DNA of 64,000 nt from Aphrocallistes beatrix (GCA_963281255.1 OY725499.1:1806096-1870095); one strand, 5' to 3'. Counted from the stretch's first letter, positions 46,801 through 57,444 are shown. Made by a program: numbers and translations. The notes: generated by a model from the sequence alone, not told the origin.

Positions 46801-47350
46801 CTCAAATTCGACTCTCTAATTCGGCAACCCGGTAACCTCGCAGGCCAACCACATAGCTGTTATCAACCATGGGAGATCGAGAGCATAGTAGGTGATGGCA
46901 ATTGTTTGTACAGATGCCTAGCGAAAGTCTTTACTGGCAAAGAAGATAACTATCCTCAAATCCGTAAAATTATATCTCATTTTATCGCCTCTGAAGGAAC
47001 AACGAAACTTGCCTGGTACTTCAAACAAAAAACAAATAACCCCATGTGACTACCTTCTAGATGAGAATCCCTGTCATCTTAATGGAATTTGGGGAAGCGA
47101 TGTGGAAATAATGACGGCCTCTTGTATCTTCAATGTGGATATATATGTAGCGACCAATAACAATCAAGGAAGCTCGCTTATTCGAGTTGTTAGATGGAAC
47201 CTGCATAGAGCCACTGACAATCCTGAAGCAGCCATCTACATCCAAAATTTTAATCTTCATTATGAACTTCATTATGAAGTCATCTCAATGATAAACTGCA
47301 CCACTCCTTCTTATGGAAACATACCCGGAGATGTTCAGACTCTTGACTAA
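43844..47350 (+). pseudogene. Ginger-like transposase: integrase plus OTU protease, multi-exon
   Basis: Exon 1 (43844-43978) starts MDRLEYVRRFEFLKHGKYP and ends at AAG/GTGAGT. Exon 2 (about 44275-44449) has the zinc-binding HHCC start, YHDHLLHPGMNSTAQS then QQRYYWMGMY. Exon 3 (about 44538-44846) has DACQQNKA (the Cys pair), then the integrase core HIGIDLGCDLSPSPDGYKH (first Asp) and IIQHDQGKEFTSN (second Asp) before GTAAGC. Exon 4 (44917-45016) has RAYHPMANGLVEA (Glu). Then TPFQVMWGRESK (45097-45429) and a chromatin-type SH3-like tail, GKFLGPFTASRIT (45606-45880). After an exon at about 46417-46518, the last exon (46660-47350) carries an OTU protease: VGDGNCLYRCLAKVF (Cys 46903-46905), WGSDVEIMTAS, and NLHYELHYEV (His). 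Several single-base frameshifts (for example near 44325, 44620, 44790, 45005, 47010) disable it. Exon edges are my reading of splice signals. Confidence 0.7.
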
Positions 47351-47930
47351 ATAGCTTCTTCACACTTTACTGTACGGACTCGGTGTTTACAAACAAACAA
47401 TACTATACGGACTACGTGTTTACATATGGACCTAGTTGGCAACTAGCCAGCCTGATGAGTCTTAGATAGACGAAAGGCCCGTATTTTTTCCGATGATAAT
47501 AGCATTAATTTAACAAATAACACAACACATATCTTCAAGCTAAGAGGAGAACATTCTGATTTGTAATTAATGGATGCAAAAAGTATTTCGATGTCTCAAA
47601 ATTATAACGCAGTAGACACTTTACAAGTTAACTTAACGACAGCACGATTATCTGATTTATTGCAATATATGAGTGTTATGAAATCATGTACTGCCGATTG
47701 CTAAACTACTAAATAACCAACAATATAATTCCTTTGTAGTAAATATCTTTATATTTTATTTATTTGGTAAAATAAACATTTTTATATGTATTTTATTTAT
47801 TTATTATTAAACATGTTCACGTTCTTCCAATTATCTTGTAAAATACACTCTAGAGGAGGGTTTGATTTAGATATTAGGATAGCCTGTATTAAAATAATTG
47901 ACACTAAATATAATAGAATGTCTCAAAATT
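47351..47930. other. 3' untranslated and subterminal part of the Ginger-like element
   Basis: No gene. Two phrases (actgtacggactcggtgttt, then actatacggactacgtgttt) repeat at 47369-47425. Confidence 0.45.
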
Positions 47931-47933
47931 CAT

Positions 47934-48150
47934 AATAAATTTAATAGAATGTCTCAAAATTCTACGCTCGCTATCTGCATTATAAATTTAATAGAAATGT
48001 CTCAAAATTCTACGCTCGCTATTTGCATAATAAATTTAATAGAATGTCTCAAAATTCTACGCTCGCTATCTGCATTATAAATTTAATAGAAATATCTCAA
48101 AATTCAACGCTCGCTATTTGCATAACAAATTTAATAGAAATGTCTCAAAA
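47934..48150. repeat. subterminal repeats of the Ginger-like element
   Basis: Five units of about 48-50 bases (aaatttaatagaatgtctca, then aaattctacgctcgctat) leading into the right terminus. The core gtctcaaaattctacgc is also in both termini, so these look like multiplied transposase binding sites. Confidence 0.75.
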
Positions 48151-48224
48151 TTCTACGCAATGCATAGTTCTATAACACTAGTGTCTCAGAATTCTATGCG
48201 TCTCAAAATTCCACGCAACAGTCC

Positions 48225-49196
48225 TAAGAAACTAATGAATTTAGACGATTCAAATCACGTCTCATAAAATGTCCGTGTCTATTCTATCAAATAATAATAC
48301 ATCCAGCGGAATTACATCTTGAATAGATTGAAAAATCTAAGCTTAAAGCATGCTCACTCTGATAACTATCAGGAGGGGTAAACGTCCGAACTTAACTGAA
48401 TGCCAACTTTGCCAACCTATAACTCACAAGAAATTTGGAATTTTCTTATGAAATTTAAACTGCATAAACGTTGGTTATTCAGAAATATGAGTGCAAGCTC
48501 TTGAATTATAATTTTGAGAGGAACTACTAAAATTATTGGTTGAGGCTGGGCTCGGTTCGACAACAGTACACCCTCGCTAATCGGAACCTCGCTAGTTCGT
48601 ACCCTCGCTAATCCGAACAGCGAGGGTTCGGATTAGCGAGGGTTCCGATTAGTGAGGGTTCCGATTAGTGAGGGTTCCGATTAGTGAGGGTTCCGATTAG
48701 CGAGGTTCCGAACAGCGAGGGTTTCGGATTAGCAAGGGTTCGGATTAGCGAGGTTCCGAATAGCGAGGGTTCCGATTAACCTAACTATTCTCCACGAACT
48801 AATGGAACTGGCAGCGAAAAAGAGGATAAGCAATATAAAGCAAATGAACTTGAATGACTTTTTCTAGCCTTAATGCATTACATCATGTATAGTAATATGT
48901 ATGAAACAACATAACCGTATACGTATTTCAATATTCTGGGTTATAAAAATAGGTTCTTCAACTAATCGGAAAGATTTTTTCTCTCCTTGGTACAGGGCTG
49001 TTCGGATTAGCGAGGGGGTACTGTATAAAATTTTATCAACTAAAAGGTAAAAAAAAAGAATGTTAATACATTTTCATAAACGTCGGTTCCTCCTCTTTCC
49101 AATAACACCGAATTTATCCAAATCGGACATTGGGAAAGTTCTCAAATTTACACTTCAAGTGTGCTCAGTCGAATACTAAGCCAACTTAACACTCGT
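48225..49196. repeat. right terminal inverted repeat of the MULE-like element
   Basis: Outer part of the right arm, pairing with 25571-26037 of the left arm; interrupted by the pogo-like MITE 48564-49023. The inner part of the arm lies at 37184-37516, on the far side of the Ginger-like element. Confidence 0.8.
48564..49023. repeat. pogo/Tigger-like MITE with amplified end motif
   Basis: Ends cagtacaccctcgctaatcg and cgaacaga-type inverted right end (ggattagcgagggggtactg). The right TA is kept at 49024-49025; the left copy is now AA (48562-48563). The left arm of the host element has a single TA at this spot (complement of 25740-25746). 48590-48780 repeats the end motif (gttccgattagcgaggg) about ten times. 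Confidence 0.8.
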
Positions 49197-49204
49197 GTAG
49201 CAGT

Positions 49205-50281
49205 GCAGAACTGGCAGGATGCACCTCCAGCACCGCTATGAATGTGGACCATTTTACCATCTAACTGCGAACGTAAATATCTACGGGAGCATGATGCCCA
49301 TTATTTAGATCCAACCCATTTTTTTATTAACATCTATTTCCGTGTTGATCATCATTTTCATTAAAAAACTGGCATTTGCTGATTTTCTGTGCTAGTAGTG
49401 CAATTGGCAGGATCGAAAAGGGAGAAATAGGTACAGGACTTTTCCAGAGAGTGTTGCTATGAATATCTGAAATCGTTATCACTTTGAAACCAAACAGGAG
49501 GAAATTATTAGTTGAGATGTCCGGATGAGAGGTTAATTGATAATATACACGATGGGATCCTGACCCATCTAGTCCGTCAGAGATACGAACTTGTAGTGGC
49601 TGTTTAGAATTATCAATCGAGATATTCGCTAAAATTCTATTAACCGTATGAGTGAGTAATGCTGTATGGTATGCCTATGCCAACTGAATAGCCTTCTCTC
49701 TCCACAAAATGAATATCATCGACTAAACTAATTTGGTTATGATGAAGAGCTACGCTATTGTAACCCGGAAGAGTAATGGATTCTGTCAATAAAACACGCC
49801 ACAAATCAAGATATTTCAACTAGCCTATTTCTAGAGAGTACAACAAAAAAGCTGATGCGTCCAGAGACAGTTTGCAATTGAGGTTCCCGAATGTTCCTGT
49901 ATTGATGATCTCTTTCATCGCTTTTGCAGTGCAATTGTCGTGCTGTTCCAGTGAATAAAATTTTAGTAGGTAGATAGCTATTGTTTTAGGAGTAGAATCC
50001 TCATGTTGAGCAACAGCTTCAACGTGCGACCCAAGCTCAGCTAGTCGGTTACGAATGGACCTATTCTGCAACTTGCGAATGTGCTTTACATGTTTTCGAC
50101 TGAAATATTCCTTGAATTCAACTGTCGGTTGAGAAGTTTGCAATATGTCGATGGAGAAGTCGCAGTCTGAGGATTGAGGGAACTCACTATGTAATGGATT
50201 TATGGAAGGTGTGCAAAAATGCAATTGGTACCAGCTCGTTAAGTCAGAACTTCTTACATAGACTAGTCTCTCCTTCTTCAT
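49205..50281 (-). pseudogene. RAG1/Transib-like transposase, N-terminal and first catalytic part
   Basis: Minus strand from Met 50281. An open stretch of 153 codons includes KHIRKLQNRSIRNRLAEL and LSLDASAFLLYSLEIG, then a TAG, YLDLWRVLL and LPGYNSVAL: the pre-catalytic region of the superfamily. After a shift come VRISDGLDGSGSHRVYYQL, NNFLLFGFKVITI, LWKSPVPIS and ILPIALLAQK. In RAG1 a D-G-x-G-D motif followed by an F-F/F-x-V strand and a P-x-P-N-S loop marks the first catalytic Asp, and the same order is seen here. Next are a QLDGKMVHIHSGAGG stretch and CQFCTAT, the CxxC of the zinc-binding region (CTLCDAT in RAG1). The gene is cut right there by the element 25571-49196 and continues at 25562. 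At least four frameshifts or stops. No RAG2-like gene is visible. Confidence 0.7.
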
Positions 50282-51266
50282 ATCGGAGAATTTCCTACGA
50301 AAATAGTCCGATTTAGCTTCTTCTAATCCATATTTCTAAATGAACAAGCGGGAAATATCATATAAAGGTTTAGTCAGAGTTGGAGGTGAAGAAATGATAT
50401 GCTTCTTCGTCGTTAATCGTTATACTAATTTCTAATTGCTAATCAACCATAAAATAAAATTCGGAATTTTTTTATCTAATTTTTAATGGATTTAACGGCG
50501 GTCAATTGGGAAAACATTCTAATGGTTATTAGGGTAAACTTGGGTAGGGCAGGAAATCATTTTATTAATTCGAAATCGACTACTCAATAATAGAATATCA
50601 AAGTTTCAACTCGCAACAATAGGCAAAATTAGTACTGATACTTTAAGAGATGATGAAAGAAAATATAATTCATAAAAATTACAATGGTTTCATACTAAAA
50701 ATTATTTGCATCTCACTGTACATTATTGTTTTATTTATGTATTGCATCTTAAAGAGAGCTCAAAATAGTAGAAAATTGATAGCCATAATCATGCCTTGAC
50801 TCAATTTTCGTTGAATAGGAATTTGAATTCCAAACTCAGCTTTTGAACACTAAGAATTTCTAATTTTATCTATTTTGGTTACTTCACTTTGGAATGCCAA
50901 AATTAAAGAATAAGAGTGTTTAAACCAAATAGTTTTGATGAACTTATGGGTCCTAATATTATTAGAATATGGTAAACACCTTTTTAGATAAATTGAAGAG
51001 TATGAAATTTAATGCAACTCATCGTGATTAAATCCTTGTTATCATCCAAACTCAGAAGATCCTCTTAATCAAAACGACAAAGAATTGTTCCTCATCAGAA
51101 TGACTGGTTTTCTAAATATGTTTTTTCCAAAAAGGATATCTTAGTGCAGTTATGACGCTTTAAACAAAAAAATTATTATCGTGATACTTTCACAATATCA
51201 AATTCCAACATTCTTTTGGGGAAAAAGTAGGTTTTTGAAGGTTTTCTAACTTTGATTAATTACTTG
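50282..51266. other. no recognisable feature
   Basis: Probably contains the 5' end of the RAG1/Transib-like element, but no terminal repeat or CACWGTG-like end could be fixed. Otherwise AT-rich intron sequence. Confidence 0.35.
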
Positions 51267-51268
51267 TA

Positions 51269-51553
51269 CAGTCGAAATCGGGTTATTTTGACACCGGGTT
51301 TTTTTGTCCCATTGGGTTATTTTGTCGTCAAGTCAGTGTAAAAATTGTTTTATTCATAATTCAATTATAAAATAATCGGATTTTTTTGTCTTCGGGTCAT
51401 TTTGTCTTCGGGTTATTTTGTCTATCGGATTATTTTGTCTATTAGTTTATTTTGTCTATCGGGTTATTTTGTCTACCGGGTTATTTTGTCTATCGGGTTA
51501 TTTTGTCGTTTTGGCAGTGCAATCAAATGGACAAAATAACCCGATTTCGACTG
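51269..51553. repeat. pogo/Tigger-like MITE with internal array
   Basis: Ends cagtcgaaatcgggttattt and inverted right end, TA at 51267-51268 and 51554-51555. Between 51380 and 51505 the phrase tcgggttattttgtcta repeats about seven times; this phrase is part of the terminal repeat itself. Confidence 0.85.
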
Positions 51554-51705
51554 TATATGCAAAACATCCCTAATAAAGCGTTTGTGTGTGTGCCTGTTTT
51601 CTTGCAATGTCTACTTGCCTGTAAACTCGTTACTCATGTTCTAAAGGTTTTGCGAAAGCGGCAGGGAAATCACACTTAACCTAAAGGGGAAAGCGGAGTA
51701 GGGTG

Positions 51706-51917
51706 AATTGTCAAAACTGGAACAAGGCCGAATGATCGATCAATTCGGAGCTAGAGGAAGAATGATGTTAATTTTTTAAGCAAAACATATATTTAGCAAG
51801 TTAGTAACTTGTTTATTCCAGTATTACACATACAAATTATTCGACAATCTCTAGTTTTGAAAAATCGGTCTTATTCCAGTCTTGAAATAATTCGGCCTTA
51901 TTCCAGTTTTGACAATT
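51706..51917. repeat. small foldback repeat
   Basis: aattgtcaaaactggaacaa at the left and ttattccagttttgacaatt at the right. Right-half phrases (ttccagtcttgaaataattc) recur at 52825-52885, so a related, diverged copy lies there. Confidence 0.55.
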
Positions 51918-51919
51918 CG

Positions 51920-53230
51920 AATTAATTGGCTCAACAAGCTGATGAGGTTCATCACAATATTCCTCGAATTGTTTTAAGACCATGTATGAATTTTGCGATC
52001 CGGGATTTGAGGCTGGCATTGGTTGTTCTTCTGTGTTCTCTACAATTCCCATTCATCAGAGAAAAAGGAAGCCAAGCCTTCAATTCCAGAATTTCCAGGG
52101 ACTATAGTGGAGGGGGGAACAGAAACAGCCTCTTGAGAGATATTGTGACTGGATTATAGAACCCAAGTCTCATACAAAATAGCCAACAGCTCTTTCATCT
52201 GATTGTTGCTAATTGTTGCTTGAAAGAGGGAGCTACAGGGTCCTTAGTAGTGTGTGAGACAATTGTTAGTTCGAGATTGATCTTAGATTCGAAGAAGTTT
52301 TCCTGCTTTAAGATGTTATTATAGTTTGTTTGGTAATTTACCATCACTAACATACGACAAAATTTTCTGAAACCGTATTCTTTATGGGTAAACATGTGTG
52401 CACTCTACCTCGGTGACACAGCAACAAAGGTAGAAAGCAACTTGTTGAAGTGTCTCAGTCGATAACGCTGCTGATTGTATTGGCACGACGGTGGTTCTAT
52501 ATCACTGATTCCTTAGCTTTTTGTGACAACCTAATCTGTGATACTACTATTCTTCTAGCCTCTTCAAATTACTGGCTTCTTCATTTGCCTTAGCTTTTAC
52601 AGCCTGTTCTCGCTCCGCATTCTTGAACCTCGCTTCCGCAGGTGCTCCTTGAGATTGCTAGGAGCTTTCGATGTCTTTGATTTGAAGCTACAAGGATCAC
52701 CACAGGTTATTACAATTCATTCAAACGACTCACCATTCTTTCCAAAAAAATTATACACCGCCGAAGACCTTTTCCTGCCAAAGTCTTAGTGAGTAGAATT
52801 GTTAATTTGGCATTTTTCCAATCATGGAATAATTCGGCCTTATTTCAGGCTTGAAATAACTCGGGCTTTTCCAGTCTTGAATTCGGCCTTATACCAGTTG
52901 GAAAATACGCGTTTTTCAGTCAACCCCTTGAAGGTTAGAATCGCAGACAGATCGTGCCCCGCACTCACAATTCTATATTCCCCCGACGGGTTTTTAGTTG
53001 CAAATGGTTTGTCAAGGAAGAAGATAACATCATTTTAAATATATTTCAATCAAATGTTGTAACTAGTAGTATATTTCTAAAGATCTCCGAGAATTGGGAC
53101 AATATTTTGTATTGTTCAACATACTATAATTTTATAAGCTAATAGAAGGTTATCCATTATACCTATCAAAGATAATTAAATTTAAGCTATCATAATGTTC
53201 ATGTTATGGAGTAAATTAAGACGAATATAT
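51920..53230. other. no recognisable gene
   Basis: Overlapping short frames on both strands (51926-52159, 52195-52395, 52799-53142) without family motifs. 52810-52900 relates to the foldback at 51706-51917. Confidence 0.35.
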
Positions 53231-53236
53231 ATATAT

Positions 53237-53739
53237 CAAGGTTGAAACCGCTTCAACCAAATACCAATTTAACCGAATAATGGGTAGACCAAATAATTTG
53301 GTTAACCGAATAATGGTCAAACCGAATAATTTGGTCAACCGAATAATTTGGTCAACCAAATAATACTTGATTATATTTTTGCATAAATGTTTATATATAT
53401 ATTTATACAAAAATATATTCAAGTATAAGTAAGCCTATTATATTTATTTGTGTTCGGACCACTTCTTGTAAGAATATGTGATTATTGTGTTGGGAAAGCA
53501 TGCAAATTATTTGTTTGGCTAAATATTCAGTTGACCAAATTATTCGGTTGACCAAATTATTTGGTTGACCAAATTATTCGGTTGACCAAATTATTTGGTG
53601 GACCAAATTATTCGGTTGACCAAATTATTTGGTTCTCAACCGAATGCCAAATAATGATATTTGGTTACAAACCAAATATCAATTATTTGCAAATAATATT
53701 TGGTTAAACCGAATAATCAACTATTCGGTTTCAACCCTG
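53237..53739. repeat. foldback MITE built from attatttggttgacca units
   Basis: Ends caaggttgaaaccg and cggtttcaaccctg inside AT repeats. The left arm (53270-53365) has units like accgaataatttggtcaacc; the right arm (53515-53640) has the complement in about eight tandem units. Very high pairing potential. Confidence 0.8.
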
Positions 53740-53759
53740 ATATATATATATAAATATTT

Positions 53760-54390
53760 TAGCACTTTTTAACCTGCGGTTGGCTTGGTGTTTTTTCTAT
53801 TTATAGTCAGAACTTGTATGGCTTACCCGCCCAAAATGGCTTAAAACGGAAATGACGCTACAAAAACACCTCGCCAAGCGCGGGATAATTATTGACAGTT
53901 CTTTTCTAAAGGATTTCATGTTTAATTTACTATATGGATATCCTGGAAAATATTCAAAATGAGCAGTATGTACTTGTATTAAAGGTTTAGATGAACATTA
54001 TTATATAAATGATATACCTGACGAATAAGTTCAAAGTGAGGGACGAGGCTTAGTATAGAATCTGTTATCTGAAAGCTATAAAAGCTTACAACAGTCTCGT
54101 TAAGCAGGATAGTAGAACCTAAAATACTCTCTTGAATAGTTGAAATATGAACCTAGAAAAGTAGAGAAATAAACATGGGAGATCAGAATTAGATTTAAAA
54201 TATTCGTCAATAATTAACTACCATAAAATAGCCTACTAAAGATAATTTCCGCCAAAAAACTCTTTCCATGGATGAAATGAAGGCGAAATATTTATATCAC
54301 TTTCAATAATCCTTACAATTAAAGCTCGATTAATAGGGTGCTCCAAAAAATTGGAAAGTTTGAAACTTGTACACTATTCAAATAGCTTCC
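53760..54390. other. no recognisable feature
   Basis: Plain AT-rich sequence without supportable frames, inverted ends or tandem units. Confidence 0.4.
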
Positions 54391-54391
54391 A

Positions 54392-55032
54392 TTGATCACC
54401 AAATATTCACCCATAAAAATTTAAGCAATTTGGAGATGATTTAGTAGTGGCGCAAGACAGGCTCCCTCTCGTGCAGATTTATAATGAGATTAGTTCGGGT
54501 TAGGGCTTAAAATTGTAAAAGGTGTACTTCTGATATGCAAAGAAACTAGTAACTTATTATCAGCAAATAATACATTTTAATGTCCTAAAACCTACCGTTT
54601 CGGAGTTATTGGTGAAAACAGTTGAGACAGCCTTCGTTCTTCTAATTACAAAATGTCCCAACTGTTTTGATGAATATCTCCGAACCGGTAGATTTTTAGT
54701 CATTAAAATGTATTATTTGCTGATATAAAGCCACCTTCAAAAATATCAAAAGTACAGTTACTAGCTACTTTGCATATCAGAATTACGCCTTTTGCAATTT
54801 TAAGCCCTAACCCGGACAAATCTCATTATAAATCTGCACGAGGGGAGCCTACCTTGCGCAACCACTAAATCATCTCCAAATTGCTTGATGTTTTTATGGT
54901 GAATATATGGTGATCAAGGTAAACAATTTGGAGAGTGTGCTATTAAAGATTGTTTACCTTGATCACTATATATTCACCATAAAAACATCAAGCAATTTGG
55001 AGATGATTTAGTGGTCGCGCAAGGTAGGCTCT
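54392..55032. repeat. foldback repeat plus a third partial arm
   Basis: 54392-54640 pairs with 54655-54917 (shared agcaatttggagatgattta, gcaaataatacattttaatg). A third partial copy of the arm tip follows at 54958-55032 in the left-arm orientation. Confidence 0.75.
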
Positions 55033-55038
55033 AAATTA

Positions 55039-55413
55039 CCAAAAGATCTCCGATCCGATCACGATCCCCAAAAAGATCCTTTCAATAATAGCCAGAGGAC
55101 TATCATTTTTTGTACAGCTCCTGGAAGATGCTTTATGGCATGGACGGCGTGCAATGTCCGTCCGTCTGCGGCAGCCTGGGGCGTACTTAGTGCTTAAGTT
55201 AGTATTCAAACCATAAAACGCAACAAAAAATATATTTAATCAACATAAATTTCAACACTTTCACCTCCAACTTGGGGACTAAAAAGAAAAAGGATCGGAT
55301 CGAATTCAGTAAAAGTTTAGATCCGATCCTACTTTTAAAAAGGATCGTTGATCCGATCTCGATCCTCAAAAAAGGATCGCGATCCGGATCTTTCGATCAT
55401 GGATCGAAAGATC
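55039..55413. repeat. GATC-rich repeat
   Basis: About twenty GATC tetranucleotides, clustered at both ends (55044-55080 and 55293-55413) in phrases such as ggatccgatc and aaaaaggatcg, with a GATC-poor middle. Inverted organisation suggests a MITE. The short frame at 55272-55505 only reflects the repeat. Confidence 0.7.
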
Positions 55414-55429
55414 CTAATGCCCTAATAAT

Positions 55430-56820
55430 TACTCTCTATCTGATAATTAGGGGAAATTTTAAAATAACAAAATTTTGGCAAATGAAGTTTAGCAACCTTC
55501 AGTGATGATAGTATTCTTCACCAGCATTAAATTTGCATAAATTTTAAAAGTAGCATAAACAATATCTGGAATAATTTCGAAATTGAATATTCTCACTTTC
55601 CTACGGTATCAAAGATATTTTTCTAAATTTTGCTTACAGAACACCTTGAATAGGAGTACACTCCAAGATAATTTACTCTGAATACAATATTTCGTTTGAA
55701 AGTGTTGAAAACATACATTTGGAATTTTTGGCAAAAACAACTAAAAAGTTTTAGCTTAATATTACAAACTTCGGTAATAATCGGTTTTTATTCCTATATA
55801 CAAATTTAGGATAGATTTAATTGCTTTGTTAATAACAACGACAGTGTCGTACAATAATTTCTACGTGAGAGTAAAGCCATTTATATTGTAGAATAAATCT
55901 TACATATTCGAATACTAAAAGAAGACTCATCATTTGAGTAACGGATAAATTATACCGAATAAAATTAATCTTCACAAAAGTGTAAGAAATTGTTATTTTT
56001 CGACTGAAGAACTAAACATTTCCATATTTAATTGTGAAATTTTCCGTTTAAAGCAAAAGAATATTCGTTGTATTCGTTTCAGCCCTAAATAATATATTAG
56101 ATAGATATATATTTGTAAATAATTTCATTAATAAGCTTTGAGTAAAGATTGTGTATATAAGATTGTAGATCTGAGTATTCTGTCGATCTGAAGTCTATTT
56201 TAATGGGATAAATATGAAAAGGATGGCACGCTTCTGCTTGACATTTTTCGCATGTATGTGGTATATCGGGTCACGTTCTATGCGGTTAGTCATAATCATC
56301 CTGAACAAGGTTAAATGAAAAAAATATTTTCCATATACAGAAGCCTTAAAACGAAATTCAAAATTTTGTAAAGAAATCTGGTTCAGAGATTATAGAGCGT
56401 ATAATCTAAGACCGAAACGAGTGTGTATCGAACGATTTGTAGAAATATTTGAGCAATTTCAGAATTTATAATCTTCTTAATGTTAACTGTGCCAGTTTCT
56501 CGAGGTGTCAGGAAAATTTGCTTATACCTTTTTCCCTCATATAGTATATAAAAAGGTAGCAAGTAACAAATAAAAAAAGTAAATCTAAAGAAATACCTGA
56601 TCTGATTGATATATATATTTGATGAATTCTAAATACATTTTTGAGTGTTACTGCCAGGTAGGATTTATAAAAAAATAGTCTAATCCTGGGTGGGGACAAA
56701 AGTTAACTTTCGGGCAGCAGTGAAAGTTGAGCCGACTTGGCGGGCCGTAAAGTTACAATCTGATACCATGATAATATATAATTAAACGTTACAAGATGCA
56801 TTTCATCCAGTATTTTAGAT
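55430..56820. other. no recognisable gene
   Basis: 56400-56600 is a copy of the repeat at 560-890. About 55790-55930 weakly resembles the cgacactacaatag part of the Helitron-like copies. Nothing else. Confidence 0.35.
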
Positions 56821-56822
56821 TA

Positions 56823-57444
56823 CAAGCGCGCTTCGCTTGATTGCGCTGCATGGCTGACGGACACTGCGTCCACCAGAGGCGTCCTTTGGACGCCGAGGCT
56901 AATAATGATTAATTATAAGGTAGATGACATCGCTAAATGCGTCTGTCTTACTGTTATGATCGATATCACTCGAAAAATCACTAAATTTGTCAATTTTTGA
57001 GGCGTAATGATGACGTCATAACGAAACGATGAGTTATCATTTTTGGTTATAGTTGGAGTCAGGGTTTCATCCAGCTTTCCGAAGTCATACGCCTAAATGG
57101 GCGCCACCATTTTTCTACGCGCCTAGACTCTGAATTTTTATACATGTTTTATGCCACGCGCCAAAGTAGGCGTATGCCGCGCGCCTAAATCATACGCCTA
57201 ATTATGATCCATGGGATCAAATACGCGCCTCTAGGCGCGCCCAGTACGCCTGGATGAAAGCCTGGTTGGAGTATAGTAGTATATGTGAAGAATATTAATA
57301 TGCACATGCCATTAAAATATCAGCCTTCTATCACCTAAAATGGCTCATAGTCGAAAAACTGAAATTTCTAATTATAGAAAAGGTGACAATGACGTCATAA
57401 TTCCATGATGATTCGAAATTTTCTTCTGAGGTCAGAACTTAGTA
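56823..57444 (-). mobile_element. Helitron-like 3' part, reversed
   Basis: Begins with the hairpin caagcgcgcttcgcttg and follows the complement of 59440-59830 (tcactcgaaaaatcac, tatgacgtca phrases). The 5' end is missing. Holds the hAT-like MITE 57060-57264. Confidence 0.5.
57060..57264. repeat. hAT-like MITE with 8-bp duplication
   Basis: Ends cagggtttcatccag and ctggatgaaagcctg. GTTGGAGT is perfect at 57052-57059 and 57265-57272. The inside repeats tacgcct/ggcgcg phrases (catacgcctaa, aggcgcgcc), which fold back. Confidence 0.85.

Larger units (their letters stand above)
37517..48220 (+). mobile_element. Ginger-like transposon with integrase and OTU
   Basis: Termini TGTTGCGTGGAATT and AATTCCACGCAACA, a 4-bp duplication GTCC (37513-37516, 48221-48224), and an empty copy of the site in the opposite arm at 26033-26038. 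TG...CA ends, a 4-bp duplication and a Gypsy-type integrase with several introns are the features of Ginger DNA transposons. Coding lies at 43844-47350. The left third is swollen by Tc1-family DNA (37831-43738). About 70 bases are shared as inverted repeat, with extra copies of the same motif near the right end. Confidence 0.75.
25571..49196 (+). mobile_element. 23.6-kb MULE-like transposon inside the RAG1-like fossil
   Basis: Termini begin acgagtgtta and are inverted at the right edge. The target duplication is GTACCAGT (25563-25570) against GTAGCAGT (49197-49204), 8 bp with one change. The terminal inverted repeats are about 0.8 kb. The element's own gene runs left to right in pieces (26617-28919, 30259-31270, 31810-31958, perhaps 37081-37365). 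Without its nested insertions (Tc1, Tc1-type MITE, mariner, hAT, Ginger-like, pogo-like MITE) it would be of ordinary transposon size, roughly 7 kb. MULE membership is inferred from the transposase motifs and the 8-bp duplication; another DDE superfamily is possible. Confidence 0.7.

Noticed and set aside
25571-49196. Giant Maverick/Polinton or integrated virus, suggested by integrase plus cysteine protease plus long inverted ends
   Set aside because: No DNA polymerase B, packaging ATPase or capsid frame is present; the integrase and the long ends belong to two different nested elements, each with its own target duplication.
51926-52395. Host gene suggested by overlapping frames on both strands
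   Set aside because: Frames contradict each other, contain no domain and adjoin a small foldback repeat.
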